NCBI GenBank assembly: GCA_902761735.1
Contig: CACWLL010000001.1
Location: 244,947 to 308,946, forward strand
DNA from: an uncultured bacterium
Lineage (GTDB): Bacteria; Cyanobacteriota; Vampirovibrionia; Gastranaerophilales; Gastranaerophilaceae
Length of the DNA: 64,000 nt
Direction of reading: 5' to 3'
Made by a program: the position numbers and the translations under genes. The notes below the pieces were generated by a model that searched no databases, was not told where the DNA came from, and saw only the letters and a list, made by a program, of their open reading frames with translations. This document shows positions 16,995-26,019 of the stretch, in pieces. How positions within the stretch are numbered: the stretch's first letter is position 1; each line of letters opens with the position of its first letter.

Positions 16995-18458
16995 ATGGAA
17001 TATATAGAAAATAAGAAAGAGGCGAATGTTCAAACTTTAGGCATATTTAAAGATATGCTAAAATATTCTCCTTCAAAAATAATAGGAATGGTTGGTAATG
17101 CTATTGTTATTCCTATATACACAAATTTATTATTGCCGGAACAATACGGATTGTACTCGTTATCAATAGCATTTCTATCTTTTCTGTGTATTATATTTTC
17201 GGATTGGGTAGGACTATCAGGCTTAAGATTTTTTAGACAAGCTCAGCTGGCAGATGATTTATCGGAATATCTTTCTACGTTAGTTTCAATACTTGGGATT
17301 AACTTATTTACAATGTTTGTGCTTGCATTTTTTATGCAAAATCCTTTAGTAACATTTTTTAAGATAAGTCCTGTGTACTTTTATGCGGTGCTTATATTAA
17401 TAATACCTGTTGCAATCAGAGCTTTATTATTCCAATTACTTAGAGCTCAAATTAAACCTGCTTCGTATACTTTTTCGACAATTCTTAATCAATTTATGAC
17501 TATAGGTATGTCGATTTTATTCATAAAAGTTTTACACTTAGGTGCAATGTCAATGCTACTGGCAATGGGACTATCCATTACTATAACAGATATAATATTG
17601 ATGTTCCAAAGTAATATTTTTAAATTCTTCAAAAAACCTAATTTATCTTGGAGTATAATTTTCCCGATAATTTTATACGGGTTTCCGCTTGCAGCATCAT
17701 CGTTAAGCGGATGGATTATCAATCAAAGCAACAAGGTTGTAATGAACAGCATTAAAAGCTTTACAGAAGTCGCATATGTAGGAGTTGCTTATGGTGCTAC
17801 AATGTCAATTTTAATGACAATATTTTCCATTATAACAGTTGCCGCTATACCAAGAATATACAGAATGTTTGAAGCTAAAATTGACGTACGTCCGATTGTC
17901 GCAAGATTTACCGGATACTTTTTACTTGCAGCCTTACCGATAGTTTCGGTTATGGCACTATATCCTCATGACGTATTAGTAATGCTAAATACTAATGCAA
18001 AATTTATGAATGCGGCAACTCTGGTTCCATATTTTGTATTTGGAACAATGTTTTTATGCCTGACGGATTATACAACGCTGCAATACCATCTTGCCAACAA
18101 AACATGGATTACTTTTATAATCAAATTGTTATCAGGAATTACAAACGTACTCTTAACTTTATATCTTGTTCCTATTATAGGGCTAAAAGGGGTCGGGATA
18201 GCCATGCTTACTTCTAATTTTGTATTTTTCTTCTTGAGCATGACTATAAGATTACCAAAATTGAGCATGCTTTTTCCACGGAGACAATTTGCATGCCTGT
18301 TTCTGTCAATAATTCCGGCAGGAGCACTGTATTACTGGGGATTTAGAGTATGTGACAAATTGTCGGCAGGTATAGAAATGTTGCTGCTATTAATCAGCTA
18401 TTATTTAATTTATATTATAATTCATAAGTTTACAAAACCTGATAATGTTGAATCTTAA
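16995..18458 (+). CDS. Polysaccharide flippase, Wzx/MATE-like (MOP superfamily)
   Basis: A 487-residue integral membrane protein with about 12-14 hydrophobic helices. Its N-terminus (SPSKIIGMVGNAIVIPIYTN, then L-L-P-E-Q-Y-G-L-Y) is the usual start of Wzx/RfbX lipid-linked oligosaccharide flippases. It should move a lipid-linked glycan repeat across the cytoplasmic membrane and is the last gene of the glycan cluster, followed by a terminator. AAAGGA lies just upstream of the ATG. Confidence 0.88.
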   Translation: MEYIENKKEANVQTLGIFKDMLKYSPSKIIGMVGNAIVIPIYTNLLLPEQYGLYSLSIAFLSFLCIIFSDWVGLSGLRFFRQAQLADDLSEYLSTLVSILGINLFTMFVLAFFMQNPLVTFFKISPVYFYAVLILIIPVAIRALLFQLLRAQIKPASYTFSTILNQFMTIGMSILFIKVLHLGAMSMLLAMGLSITITDIILMFQSNIFKFFKKPNLSWSIIFPIILYGFPLAASSLSGWIINQSNKVVMNSIKSFTEVAYVGVAYGATMSILMTIFSIITVAAIPRIYRMFEAKIDVRPIVARFTGYFLLAALPIVSVMALYPHDVLVMLNTNAKFMNAATLVPYFVFGTMFLCLTDYTTLQYHLANKTWITFIIKLLSGITNVLLTLYLVPIIGLKGVGIAMLTSNFVFFFLSMTIRLPKLSMLFPRRQFACLFLSIIPAGALYYWGFRVCDKLSAGIEMLLLLISYYLIYIIIHKFTKPDNVES

Positions 18459-18473
18459 TATTAGGTTAAAAAG

Positions 18474-18506
18474 CAAAAGGGAATGTCTTTTCGGCATTCC
18501 TTTTAT
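18474..18506 (+). terminator. Terminator of the glycan cluster
   Basis: An AAAAGGGAATG arm pairs with CATTCCTTTT around a 9-base loop and is followed by T-rich sequence. Confidence 0.8.
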
Positions 18507-18743
18507 TTTGAAAATTAAAGCGTTTTTATTAAAAATTTTTAAATAATTAGCAAAAAAAATCTTTCAGGGATTTAGAATATTTGTGTAAACAAAAATTAAT
18601 ATTCTATGTATATCTTATAGCAATCTTTTTATGTGAATGATACAATTCTGTAGGATATGAAATAAGCCATATGACTTAGGGATATATAAGCCGAATATTA
18701 AAGGGATAATCAGAAAAATTTAAGGAATTGAAAGGAAGTAATA

Positions 18744-21700
18744 ATGTCTGGACTTTCATCGAGAAAAAAACGAATAGCTGTATCAATTTTATCATTTACG
18801 GTAATAGCACAACAATCTTTATTGCCTGTCATGGCAAGTACAATATCGGGAGTAGGCAGCCAGGTTGGAGATAGTGTTATACACACAACCGGCGGTAATA
18901 AAATTTATAACATTTCACCTCAAGCCGTAAACGGTGAAACAGCCTTTAGAAGTTATGATAAATTTGATTTAAGTCAGGGCGATATTGCAAACCTTATCTA
19001 CAAATATTACCAAAACGGCGGTACCGAACTTAAAAATTTCGTTAACCTTGTAAATGACCAAATAAAAATTGACGGTATTGTAAACACAATGAAGAACGGT
19101 CAATTTTATAACGGGAATGCAGTATTTGTATCTCCAAACGGTATGATAGTCGGTAAAAGCGGCGTATTAAATGTTGGCTCCTTAAATGTTTTGACTCCAA
19201 GTAATAACGATTTTCAAAAATTTAAAGGTGATATGAAAACATACGCACCTATCCTTTCCAGACCGGGAACTCCTGAATACAATCAGGCTATTGGAAGTTT
19301 TGGTAACGGAGCGGTTACTATCAACGGAAAAATTGTCGCAAGAGATAGTGTTAATGTTGATGCTGCAGATGTTGCATTAGGCTCGACAGCAAGAATATTT
19401 ACAGGAGTAAAAAGCGATAAGGCATTTACACCTGACGGAAGCTACCCTATCCAACCGGATGATACAGGAGTTCCCGGAGAAGACCCTATAACAGGGCTGC
19501 CTGACAGAAACTTCAGAAACTCTACTCTGTCAACATCAGGTTCTATCAGTGCAGCAGAAGCATTATTTAATACTCTTGTAAACACAAAAGTTACTAATGC
19601 CGGTGCTATTAGAAATTCCAACGGTTCTGTTTCTATTACTGCCTATGGCAACAATGGCGGTATAAAATCTGACTCTGGGGCTATAATGAGAAATTATGGT
19701 AACGGTGATATCACCATGACTAATTTGGGTTCTAAAGGAATATCTCTTAGCGGTACAGAAATCCAAAATACAAAAGGCGATTTAAATATCACAAATGTTA
19801 ATTCCGGTTCTATAACATTAGACGTCGACAATATTGACAATGAAAGCGGAAACTTAACAATAAATAATATGGCTCCTACGGGCGGTAACATACATATTGC
19901 AGGACAGCCTGAAGAATCAGGATTCGCTGATGGGGGTAAAACCTATATTTCTAATAAAAACGGTAATTTAACCATAAAAAATAAAACAGGCGGGATTGAG
20001 GCTCAATATTCAGAAATCAAAAATGAGAATGGTGATATAAATATTTTGAATGAAGGGAATGGCGGTAATAATGTCGATGCCGGAATTTATATCTCTGAAG
20101 ACTCATCAGTAACCGACAAAAATGGTTCAATAAAAATAGAAGATACAGGTAAGTCGGATATTGAAATATATGGTACCGTTACACAAAGCGGAACTCCTGA
20201 TAACAACGCTCAAACCGTTAAAATTATAAACTCCAACGACGGAGGCATAAATATCAGAGAGTCCGGCAAAGTTACGGGTTCTAACAGAACATTACTTAAA
20301 AATAGCGGTTCCGAAGGTATCAATGTTAAAGGTTTTGTAACATCTAAAGGTGTTGATATTGTAAATAAGAATTCAGATGTTATTATTGGTTCTAATTGGA
20401 CAAATCTGACAGGCAGAGAAAATTACATAACTTCAACCGGCAGAGATGTAAATATTGATGTTGAAAACGGAAATGTATACAATGCAGGTGTTGCAAAAAC
20501 ATTGATTCGTTCAAAAAATGGTGACTTGAATATTTCCGTTGAAGATGGTAATATCGGTAAAGATATTGCACCTTGCCAAGATGGAGTTTGTACGGGTATT
20601 GGCAAGAATGCAAGAGATTTGAAAATTTCTGTTAATGCTAATGTAGATGGCGTATATAATGCCGAAACAACGCATAAAAACAAAGGTACTAATGAGGATT
20701 TGGTTATTAATATGGCAGCACTCAATTCAGATATGAAAGTTAATGAAATTGATGCAGAAGGAAGAGTAATTCTTCTTGCAGATGCTGAACAAAAAGCTGC
20801 ACAGCCATACAAAATTCTAAACGGCGCATCAAATCCAAATACCGTCAATGTAGAAGGTAGAGGGATTTCAATGATATCAAGCGGAGGTATCGGCACAAAC
20901 AGCAAAGCTGTTACTTTTGTTCAAACAAAAGGTGACTTTAATAACGCATATGATAAAACAGGCAATCAATTAAATCCTAATATCGTAAATTACACTCCTA
21001 ATGCAAGTTATGGGGTTGATATGCTAACAAATTCAGGTGACATCAATGTTAAAGGGCTTGACGTAAATAATACAAAAAGCGATACGGAAGTTTGCTCTAT
21101 GATTGCAAGAAACGGCAACATTAATGCGGAATTTTCAGGAGATACACATGTTAGCGAAGTCGTTGCAAGTAACGATGTTAATTTAACAACTCGAGGGAAA
21201 TATATGATTATTGACCATCTTGGAGAAACTCCTAAGTACCAAAACAGTGGTGATTACTATGGAAACTATAATTCTCCGATTGTTCCAAATCAGGCAAATA
21301 TTACCGTTCTTGACCTTGCACCTGTTGGTTCAAAAAATTATGACCCACACGGTACAGTCGTCATCAAAGAAGGTAAAATTGACGGTGTAGGGATTGGCAG
21401 ACCAGCTCATGAACAAGACGTAAACATTACTGCAGACCACGCCTATGCCGGAGGTTATGAATTTGTAACGGATAATCATAGAGGTGCAGACGGAAAATCT
21501 TATTATAAAGAAAATCCGGCAACTAAACCTCTTGTAAATCCTAAGAATAATGACAACAACCCTAATAATGATGCACCGGTTTCAATAAGAGTAAAAGCCG
21601 TAAGACCGGATGACGTAGAAGATATTGATGCAGATCCGGAAAGACGTATCTATTATTATGGCGGAAGTTCACAAGGGGATGACCCTGATTATGATGGGGT

Positions 21701-22991
21701 TAGTCCTAATGAAGAACAAGGCAGTGAAGATGACGACGATAATCTCGTAGTTCCGGAAAATGATGATGATAGCGATGCTGATGCAGATGCAGACGCAGAT
21801 GCTGACGCAGATGCAGACGCCGACGCAGATGCGGATGCAGATGCCGATGCCGATGCTGACGCTGACGCCGATGCAGATGCTGATGCCGATGCTGACGCTG
21901 ACGCTGATGCAGATGCTGACGCCGATGCAGACGCCGACGCTGATGCTGATGCAGACGCTGATGCTGACGCAGACGCTGATGCTGACGCAGACGCTGATGC
22001 TGATGCCGATGCTGACGCTGATGCAGATGCTGACGCAGACGCAGACGCCGACGCCGATGCAGATACCGATGCAGACGCTGATGCTGACGCCGATGCAGAT
22101 GCTGACGCAGATGCAGATGCGGATGCTGACAGTGATATCGATAATGACGAAGACAGTGATATGGATAATGATGCTGACGGAGATGCTGATGGCGACGCCG
22201 ACGCTGATGCTGATGTTGATAATGATACCGATACAGATGCCGACAGTGACGCTGACGGGGACAATGATACGGATGCTGATAGCGATACGGATGCTGATGC
22301 TGACGGAGATGCCGATGTAGATGCAGACGGCGATAGTGATGCTGATGCTGATACTGATGCAGACGGAGATGGCGACAATGACGCTGATGCGGACGCCGAT
22401 GCAGACGCTGATGCTGATGCCGACGCTGATATGGATGTTGACAGTGACGCCGATGCTGATGCTGACTTAGATGCAGATAATGACATTGATACAGACAATG
22501 ATAATGACAACGACAGTGACAGTGACAGTGACAGCGATGATGATCCAAATCCTGATAAAAAAGGTGATCCTGATCCAAACGCTGACCCTAGACCAAATCC
22601 GCCGGCTCCAACATATAATGATGATGATAACAGAGCTAAGGCAAATTCTCAATTACATGAAGTTACAGAAGTTGTTCCGTCAACGGATAAGCGTCAATAC
22701 ATGAGATTTAATGCAAGCAATGAGCCAATTTCCGTTGACCCTAACGAAAATCTTGTATCTATAATTGATATTTCAAGAGGCGGTATGGCTGTTACACATA
22801 ACAAAAATCTCAAAGTTGGCGACGTATTCCCGGTTAACTTCAGTTACGGTAATATGAATGTAAACGCTGATGTTAAGGTAGTTTCTGCTTCAGACAGAAG
22901 AGCCGGAACACAATTCGTTAACTTATCTGAATCTGCAGCAAATCAATTACTCTACATGAGCTTATTGATGGAAGGCAGAAACAAACAATAA
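18744..22991 (+). CDS. TPS-type filamentous haemagglutinin-like exoprotein with Asp-Ala tract and C-terminal PilZ domain
   Basis: A 1,415-residue protein. Residues 1-32 are a signal peptide (basic N-terminus, hydrophobic core, cleavage near V-M-A-S). Residues ~35-165 are a haemagglutination-activity TPS domain: [18 protein letters not shown], then [11 protein letters not shown] and G-V-L-N-V-G-S-L. Residues ~165-960 are beta-helix-like repeats rich in Asn, Gly and Ile/Val. Residues ~1,010-1,268 are almost entirely Asp alternating with Ala, with Gly/Ser/Asn variants late on. Residues ~1,310-1,415 match PilZ: R-Q-Y-M-R (1317-1321) fits RxxxR and D-I-S-R-G-G (1342-1347) fits DxSxxG. PilZ normally binds c-di-GMP in the cytoplasm, so its presence on a protein with an export signal is odd. 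AAAGGAAG precedes the ATG and a terminator follows. The TpsB at 33789 is the likely exporter. Confidence 0.88.
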   Translation: MSGLSSRKKRIAVSILSFTVIAQQSLLPVMASTISGVGSQVGDSVIHTTGGNKIYNISPQAVNGETAFRSYDKFDLSQGDIANLIYKYYQNGGTELKNFVNLVNDQIKIDGIVNTMKNGQFYNGNAVFVSPNGMIVGKSGVLNVGSLNVLTPSNNDFQKFKGDMKTYAPILSRPGTPEYNQAIGSFGNGAVTINGKIVARDSVNVDAADVALGSTARIFTGVKSDKAFTPDGSYPIQPDDTGVPGEDPITGLPDRNFRNSTLSTSGSISAAEALFNTLVNTKVTNAGAIRNSNGSVSITAYGNNGGIKSDSGAIMRNYGNGDITMTNLGSKGISLSGTEIQNTKGDLNITNVNSGSITLDVDNIDNESGNLTINNMAPTGGNIHIAGQPEESGFADGGKTYISNKNGNLTIKNKTGGIEAQYSEIKNENGDINILNEGNGGNNVDAGIYISEDSSVTDKNGSIKIEDTGKSDIEIYGTVTQSGTPDNNAQTVKIINSNDGGINIRESGKVTGSNRTLLKNSGSEGINVKGFVTSKGVDIVNKNSDVIIGSNWTNLTGRENYITSTGRDVNIDVENGNVYNAGVAKTLIRSKNGDLNISVEDGNIGKDIAPCQDGVCTGIGKNARDLKISVNANVDGVYNAETTHKNKGTNEDLVINMAALNSDMKVNEIDAEGRVILLADAEQKAAQPYKILNGASNPNTVNVEGRGISMISSGGIGTNSKAVTFVQTKGDFNNAYDKTGNQLNPNIVNYTPNASYGVDMLTNSGDINVKGLDVNNTKSDTEVCSMIARNGNINAEFSGDTHVSEVVASNDVNLTTRGKYMIIDHLGETPKYQNSGDYYGNYNSPIVPNQANITVLDLAPVGSKNYDPHGTVVIKEGKIDGVGIGRPAHEQDVNITADHAYAGGYEFVTDNHRGADGKSYYKENPATKPLVNPKNNDNNPNNDAPVSIRVKAVRPDDVEDIDADPERRIYYYGGSSQGDDPDYDGVSPNEEQGSEDDDDNLVVPENDDDSDADADADADADADADADADADADADADADADADADADADADADADADADADADADADADADADADADADADADADADADADADADADADADADADADTDADADADADADADADADADADSDIDNDEDSDMDNDADGDADGDADADADVDNDTDTDADSDADGDNDTDADSDTDADADGDADVDADGDSDADADTDADGDGDNDADADADADADADADADMDVDSDADADADLDADNDIDTDNDNDNDSDSDSDSDDDPNPDKKGDPDPNADPRPNPPAPTYNDDDNRAKANSQLHEVTEVVPSTDKRQYMRFNASNEPISVDPNENLVSIIDISRGGMAVTHNKNLKVGDVFPVNFSYGNMNVNADVKVVSASDRRAGTQFVNLSESAANQLLYMSLLMEGRNKQ
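21772..22545 (+). repeat. GAY-GCN (Asp-Ala) low-complexity coding repeat
   Basis: About 770 bases of near-perfect 6-base periodicity (GAT/GAC followed by GCA/GCT/GCC/GCG). It is pure Asp-Ala for roughly the first 350 bases and later interspersed with Gly, Ser, Thr, Asn, Val and Met codons, ending in Asp-Ser dipeptides. The mixed synonymous codons mean the DNA is not a simple slippage array, so selection acts on the protein. Long open frames on the other strand here are by-products. Confidence 0.95.
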
Positions 22992-23013
22992 TATATGTTT
23001 AAGAGAAAAGAGG

Positions 23014-23050
23014 AAAAGCCGATGTTTAACGCATCGGCTTTTAGTTTTTT
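23014..23050 (+). terminator. Terminator of the TPS exoprotein gene
   Basis: AAAAGCCGATG (23014-23024) pairs with CATCGGCTTTT (23032-23042) and is followed by a T-run. Confidence 0.88.
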
Positions 23051-23051
23051 A

Positions 23052-23079
23052 TTGACATTCAATATTTATGATGTAATAT
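23052..23079 (+). promoter_or_regulatory. Promoter of tRNA-Gln
   Basis: TTGACA (23052-23057) with a 16-base spacer to TAATAT (23074-23079). The tRNA starts 18 bases further on. Confidence 0.7.
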
Positions 23080-23096
23080 TATAGATGTGATAGCAA

Positions 23097-23168
23097 TGGG
23101 ATGTCGCCAAGTGGTAAGGCACCTGGTTTTGGTCCAGGCATTCGGAGGTTCGAGTCCTTCCATCCCAG
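23097..23168 (+). tRNA. tRNA-Gln (anticodon UUG)
   Basis: A full cloverleaf: acceptor TGGGATG with CATCCCA, anticodon stem CCTGG/CCAGG with loop TTTTGGT (anticodon TTG), a T loop with TTCGAGT, and discriminator G. CCA is not encoded. A terminator follows after six bases. Confidence 0.95.
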
Positions 23169-23174
23169 ATTTTT

Positions 23175-23199
23175 AAAGACCCAAATGGGTCTTTTTTTT
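23175..23199 (+). terminator. Terminator of tRNA-Gln
   Basis: AAAGACCC and GGGTCTTT arms around AAAT, followed by eight T. The same hairpin recurs at 23402-23425. Confidence 0.85.
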
Positions 23200-23315
23200 A
23201 TGGAAGGACGAGAACCTGCAAAGCATTGCTTTGCCTCGGTTCGAGCGTGAGCCGGCAGAGGGTGAAGACTTTTTCTTGAAGAAATTAATTTTTCTGAAAG
23301 AAAAATCGTAATCCC

Positions 23316-23357
23316 GTTTAATGCCGGCGAACAAGACAGTCCTTCCATCCCGGATTT
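23316..23357 (+). repeat. 42-nt tandem repeat, unit 1, ending in a tRNA-Gln 3' fragment
   Basis: This unit begins GTTTAATGCCGG and ends AGTCCTTCCATCCCGGATTT. The tail copies the tRNA-Gln T-arm/acceptor 3' strand with one change (CCCGG for CCCAG). It is immediately followed by an identical unit. Confidence 0.92.
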
Positions 23358-23399
23358 GTTTAATGCCGGCGAACAAGACAGTCCTTCCATCCCGGATTT
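23358..23399 (+). repeat. 42-nt tandem repeat, unit 2
   Basis: Identical to the unit at 23316-23357. After it the sequence continues into a second copy of the tRNA-Gln terminator, so the order tRNA 3' end then terminator is reproduced. Confidence 0.92.
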
Positions 23400-23401
23400 T
23401 T

Positions 23402-23425
23402 AAAGACCCAAATGGGTCTTTTTTT
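23402..23425 (+). terminator. Duplicated tRNA-Gln terminator
   Basis: The same AAAGACCC-AAAT-GGGTCTTT hairpin and T-run as at 23175-23199. Confidence 0.8.
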
Positions 23426-23556
23426 ATTCGACGGAGTCTTATCACCTCTTGTGTTTTGCTCACGTCGTCGCAAACAAAGGTTTAAAAACAAAAAATAATC
23501 CGGCATACTAATACCGGATTATTGATAACTAAAAATTGCACTATAAATTACAAAAA

Positions 23557-24288
23557 CTAGATATGAAGAACGAAACCGCCTTTATCAGCGTTTTCTAACG
23601 CTTCTCCATCTATTTTTGCTCTTAAATTTTTAATATATTTATATACGTAATCTCTTGGCAAATCTAATAAAGTTGCCAAATCTTTTGCATATACAACTTC
23701 ATTTTTATGTTCCGCAAAGTAATCAAAAACCTTCTGTTCTCTGTCCGTTAAGGCTTTTTTCAATACTATACGAACCCCATCTTTTAAGGTATCACCTGTC
23801 ACTTTTGCTTGCAGAACTTCTTTTTGAGCCTTTACGGCTTTTGCTGATTTTGGAGCTTTTGCAGCTTTACCAGCCAAAGAACTTCCTTTTTTGTCATCTT
23901 CTTTTACTGCTTTTGAAGAAGAACTGTTTGATTTAGATAAACCTTTACTGCTTGATTTTTTAGTTTTCGCTGCAGAATCAGATACTGCTTCTGCATAGTC
24001 ATTCAAACTCAATTTTAATTTTGAGATAGAGAATGGTGATGGTGCAATTTCCTGCTCTCTTTCATAAGCTCTTTGAGCAATTGTAGTTATTCTCTCAGTT
24101 TTTGATTGAACCCAATCTTCGTTTGTTGATACTACCGGTTGTCCGTGCAATACTATATCAGCGAGATCGTTTGTAGGTTTGTCCTCAGCAATTTTCTTTC
24201 CTAATCTGGCAGCGTATTCCTCTAAAGTAATTTTCTCTAATGAGCTTCTCCATTGTTTTATCTCTTCCTTACTCAGAAATTCTGACAT
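23557..24288 (-). CDS. Hypothetical protein with C-terminal winged-helix-like domain
   Basis: 243 residues. The N-terminal ~100 residues are helical and charged. Residues ~100-165 are a Lys/Ser/Ala-rich linker of low complexity. The last ~65 residues (L-T-D-R-E-Q-K-V-F-D-Y-F, then YAKDLATLLDLPRDYVYKYI and a terminal G-G-F-V-L-H-I) resemble a winged helix-turn-helix such as the response-regulator effector type. DNA binding is inferred from this end only; no receiver domain is present. The start has AAGGAG six bases upstream. Confidence 0.65.
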   Translation of the reverse strand: MSEFLSKEEIKQWRSSLEKITLEEYAARLGKKIAEDKPTNDLADIVLHGQPVVSTNEDWVQSKTERITTIAQRAYEREQEIAPSPFSISKLKLSLNDYAEAVSDSAAKTKKSSSKGLSKSNSSSSKAVKEDDKKGSSLAGKAAKAPKSAKAVKAQKEVLQAKVTGDTLKDGVRIVLKKALTDREQKVFDYFAEHKNEVVYAKDLATLLDLPRDYVYKYIKNLRAKIDGEALENADKGGFVLHI

Positions 24289-24449
24289 TCCTTAATCTCC
24301 TTAATTATCTGGTGTCTTTTACTTAGTATCTATACTCTACCATGACCATGCTCAAAAATTTCAAAATGTTTCATAACGTAAATTTTTATCAAGAAAGGTA
24401 ACAATTTATACTGTCAAAATTATATAAATACGCATATTAAAAAGGGATT

Positions 24450-24477
24450 TTGACATATATATTTTTTTCATTAATAA
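24450..24477 (+). promoter_or_regulatory. Promoter of the zinc-ribbon gene (leaderless arrangement)
   Basis: A perfect TTGACA at 24450-24455 with 16 bases to TAATAA (24472-24477). The ATG at 24484 follows six bases later and no ribosome binding site is visible. Confidence 0.6.
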
Positions 24478-24483
24478 AAAAAT

Positions 24484-24855
24484 ATGAATATATTTGACTA
24501 TTTTAAAAATCAAAGAAAATGCCGACACGAAAAAGTCCCGATGAATGAAGATATCTGTTATTGTCCCGATTGCGGAGAGCTTATCGAGAATCGTTGGTAC
24601 ATTTGCAGATGTTCGTGCTGCGGAATAAAAATTAAAGCAATATTCAAAAACGGACAAATCCTTGCCGACGAAAACTTCTGTCACAACTGCGGCAGTCATC
24701 GCTTTGAAGTAGAACAAGTTTCTAAAATCAACTGTATTGACATAAATTACGCAGTGCTAGTAAAAACAGTGATAGCACCAAACGTTGATACCTTAACTCA
24801 AAGCTGGTTAGATACGCAAAACCCAAAATCCATAAAATTGATTACGCAAACATAA
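24484..24855 (+). CDS. Small zinc-ribbon protein
   Basis: 123 residues with three Cys pairs: C-P-D-C, C-R-C-S-C-C and C-H-N-C. They are spaced as two or more zinc knuckles, with an upstream C-R-H that could contribute. The C-terminal ~45 residues have no motif. It probably binds nucleic acid or a protein partner; no family name is recognised. It has its own TTGACA promoter and overlaps the convergent spmB end by 14 bases. Confidence 0.65.
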   Translation: MNIFDYFKNQRKCRHEKVPMNEDICYCPDCGELIENRWYICRCSCCGIKIKAIFKNGQILADENFCHNCGSHRFEVEQVSKINCIDINYAVLVKTVIAPNVDTLTQSWLDTQNPKSIKLITQT

Positions 24856-25378
24856 CGTTACAAACAGTAACTGCAGCAATTATACCGACTAAATCAGCAA
24901 GCAAACCTACTATCACCGCATATCTTAGTTTGGCAATTCCGACAGCCCCAAAATATACAGCCAACACATAAAATGTTGTTTCGCTGCTTCCTACCATTAC
25001 CGCTGAAAGTGTAGTTGCATAGTTGTCTGCACCAAGGTTATGTGCAATATCCGAAAAAATTCCTAACGCCGCAGAACCTGATAATGAACGAACAATCATT
25101 ATCGGAGTGACGTCTGCCGGAATGTTAAATATAGAAAATACAGGATTTAACAAATGCCCTAAGCTTTCGATTAAGCCCGAAGCTCTTAACATTGATATTC
25201 CGACAATTATCGCTACCAAATACGGAATAATACCGACCGACACTTTAAAGCCGTCCTTTGCACCCTCGACAAAAACTTCATAAATAGGAACTTTTTTAAT
25301 AATCCCCATAGAGAGAATCACTAATATAATTACCGGCAAAGCCCACAACGAAATTAAGTTCATAACAGAGTGAAACAT
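24842..25378 (-). CDS. spmB: SpmB-like nucleoside-recognition (Gate) membrane protein
   Basis: 178 residues with about five hydrophobic helices, matching spore maturation protein B: V-P-I-Y-E-x-F-V-E-G-A-K-D-G-F near residue 32, V-R-S-L-S-G-S-A-A-L-G-I near residue 97, and M-V-G-S-S-E-T-T-F-Y-V-L-A-V-Y-F-G-A-V near residue 127. Its ATG overlaps the SpmA stop by one base. SpmA/SpmB pairs also occur in non-sporulating bacteria, so the sporulation name need not imply function here. Confidence 0.88.
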   Translation of the reverse strand: MFHSVMNLISLWALPVIILVILSMGIIKKVPIYEVFVEGAKDGFKVSVGIIPYLVAIIVGISMLRASGLIESLGHLLNPVFSIFNIPADVTPIMIVRSLSGSAALGIFSDIAHNLGADNYATTLSAVMVGSSETTFYVLAVYFGAVGIAKLRYAVIVGLLADLVGIIAAVTVCNVMFA

Positions 25379-25980
25379 TATTCATTTCCTCCGTTATCTT
25401 TTTGAGGTTTCCATAATTTTTGAAATATTTTTGCTAATATTATCGCTGTCATAAAACTTATAGACGTAACCAACAATGTCGGTGCAATAATCGATGTTGG
25501 ATTTTTATATCCTATTCCGACCAAAACAGCAATTACTGTAGCCGGAATAAGCTGAAATCCAGCAGTATTCATTGCCAAAAACATACACATAGCATTAGAG
25601 GCACTTTCTTTATCTTTATTATGCTTTTGTAGTTCTTCCATTGCTCTGATTCCGATAGGAGTAGCTGCATTAGCCAAACCAAAAGCATTGGCGGAAAAGC
25701 TCATAGCAATATCTCCGACAGCAGGAGAATCTTCAGGAATCTCATTAAACAACCTTTTTGTAATCGGTTTTATTATTTTTGAAATAAATTCTATTAATCC
25801 GCATTTTTCTGCAATTTTCATCATTCCAAGCCAAAAAGCCATTATTCCGATTAAAGATATTGCAACTTGTACGGATAGTTCAGCCCCTGATAAAATTGCG
25901 TTTACGACATCATTAAGTTTACCGTTTACGGCTCCCCCTATGATTGAAATTACAATTAAAAGATAAAAGATATAATTCAT
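25378..25980 (-). CDS. spmA: SpmA-like nucleoside-recognition (Gate) membrane protein
   Basis: 200 residues with the SpmA signatures G-I-M-A-F-W-L-G-M-M-K-I-A-E-K-C-G (residues ~43-59) and A-N-A-F-G-L-A-N-A-A-T-P-I-G near residue 94, followed by a conserved N-x-x-x-M-C-M-F-L-A-M-N-T segment. Helices flank a Gate domain. A promoter-like TTGCCT-N17-GATAAT ends six bases before the ATG, without a ribosome binding site. Confidence 0.88.
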   Translation of the reverse strand: MNYIFYLLIVISIIGGAVNGKLNDVVNAILSGAELSVQVAISLIGIMAFWLGMMKIAEKCGLIEFISKIIKPITKRLFNEIPEDSPAVGDIAMSFSANAFGLANAATPIGIRAMEELQKHNKDKESASNAMCMFLAMNTAGFQLIPATVIAVLVGIGYKNPTSIIAPTLLVTSISFMTAIILAKIFQKLWKPQKDNGGNE

Positions 25981-25986
25981 AGCGTA

Positions 25987-26015
25987 ATTATCGCATAAAA
26001 TTTATGTTGAGGCAA
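25987..26015 (-). promoter_or_regulatory. Promoter of spmAB (leaderless arrangement)
   Basis: On the minus strand, TTGCCT (26010-26015), a 17-base spacer and GATAAT (25987-25992), with the ATG six bases further on. Confidence 0.6.
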
Positions 26016-26019
26016 TATT

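Noticed and set aside
21772..22545. Possible CRISPR array
   Set aside because: The periodicity is 6 bases and coding; there are no constant repeats separated by unique spacers and no cas genes in the window.
21689..22578. Long minus-strand and alternate-frame ORFs (Ser-Ala, His-Arg and Met-Gln rich) over the Asp-Ala tract
   Set aside because: They exist only because the 6-base repeat lacks stop codons in any frame; none has a start signal.
23079..23390. Minus-strand ORF of 103 codons across tRNA-Gln and its repeats
   Set aside because: It reads antisense through the tRNA and the 42-base repeats; the duplicated peptide text simply reflects the DNA repeats. This is a well-known type of spurious tRNA ORF.
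24842..25980. Evidence that the organism sporulates (SpmA/SpmB)
   Set aside because: These proteins occur in many non-sporulating bacteria and no other sporulation gene is present.
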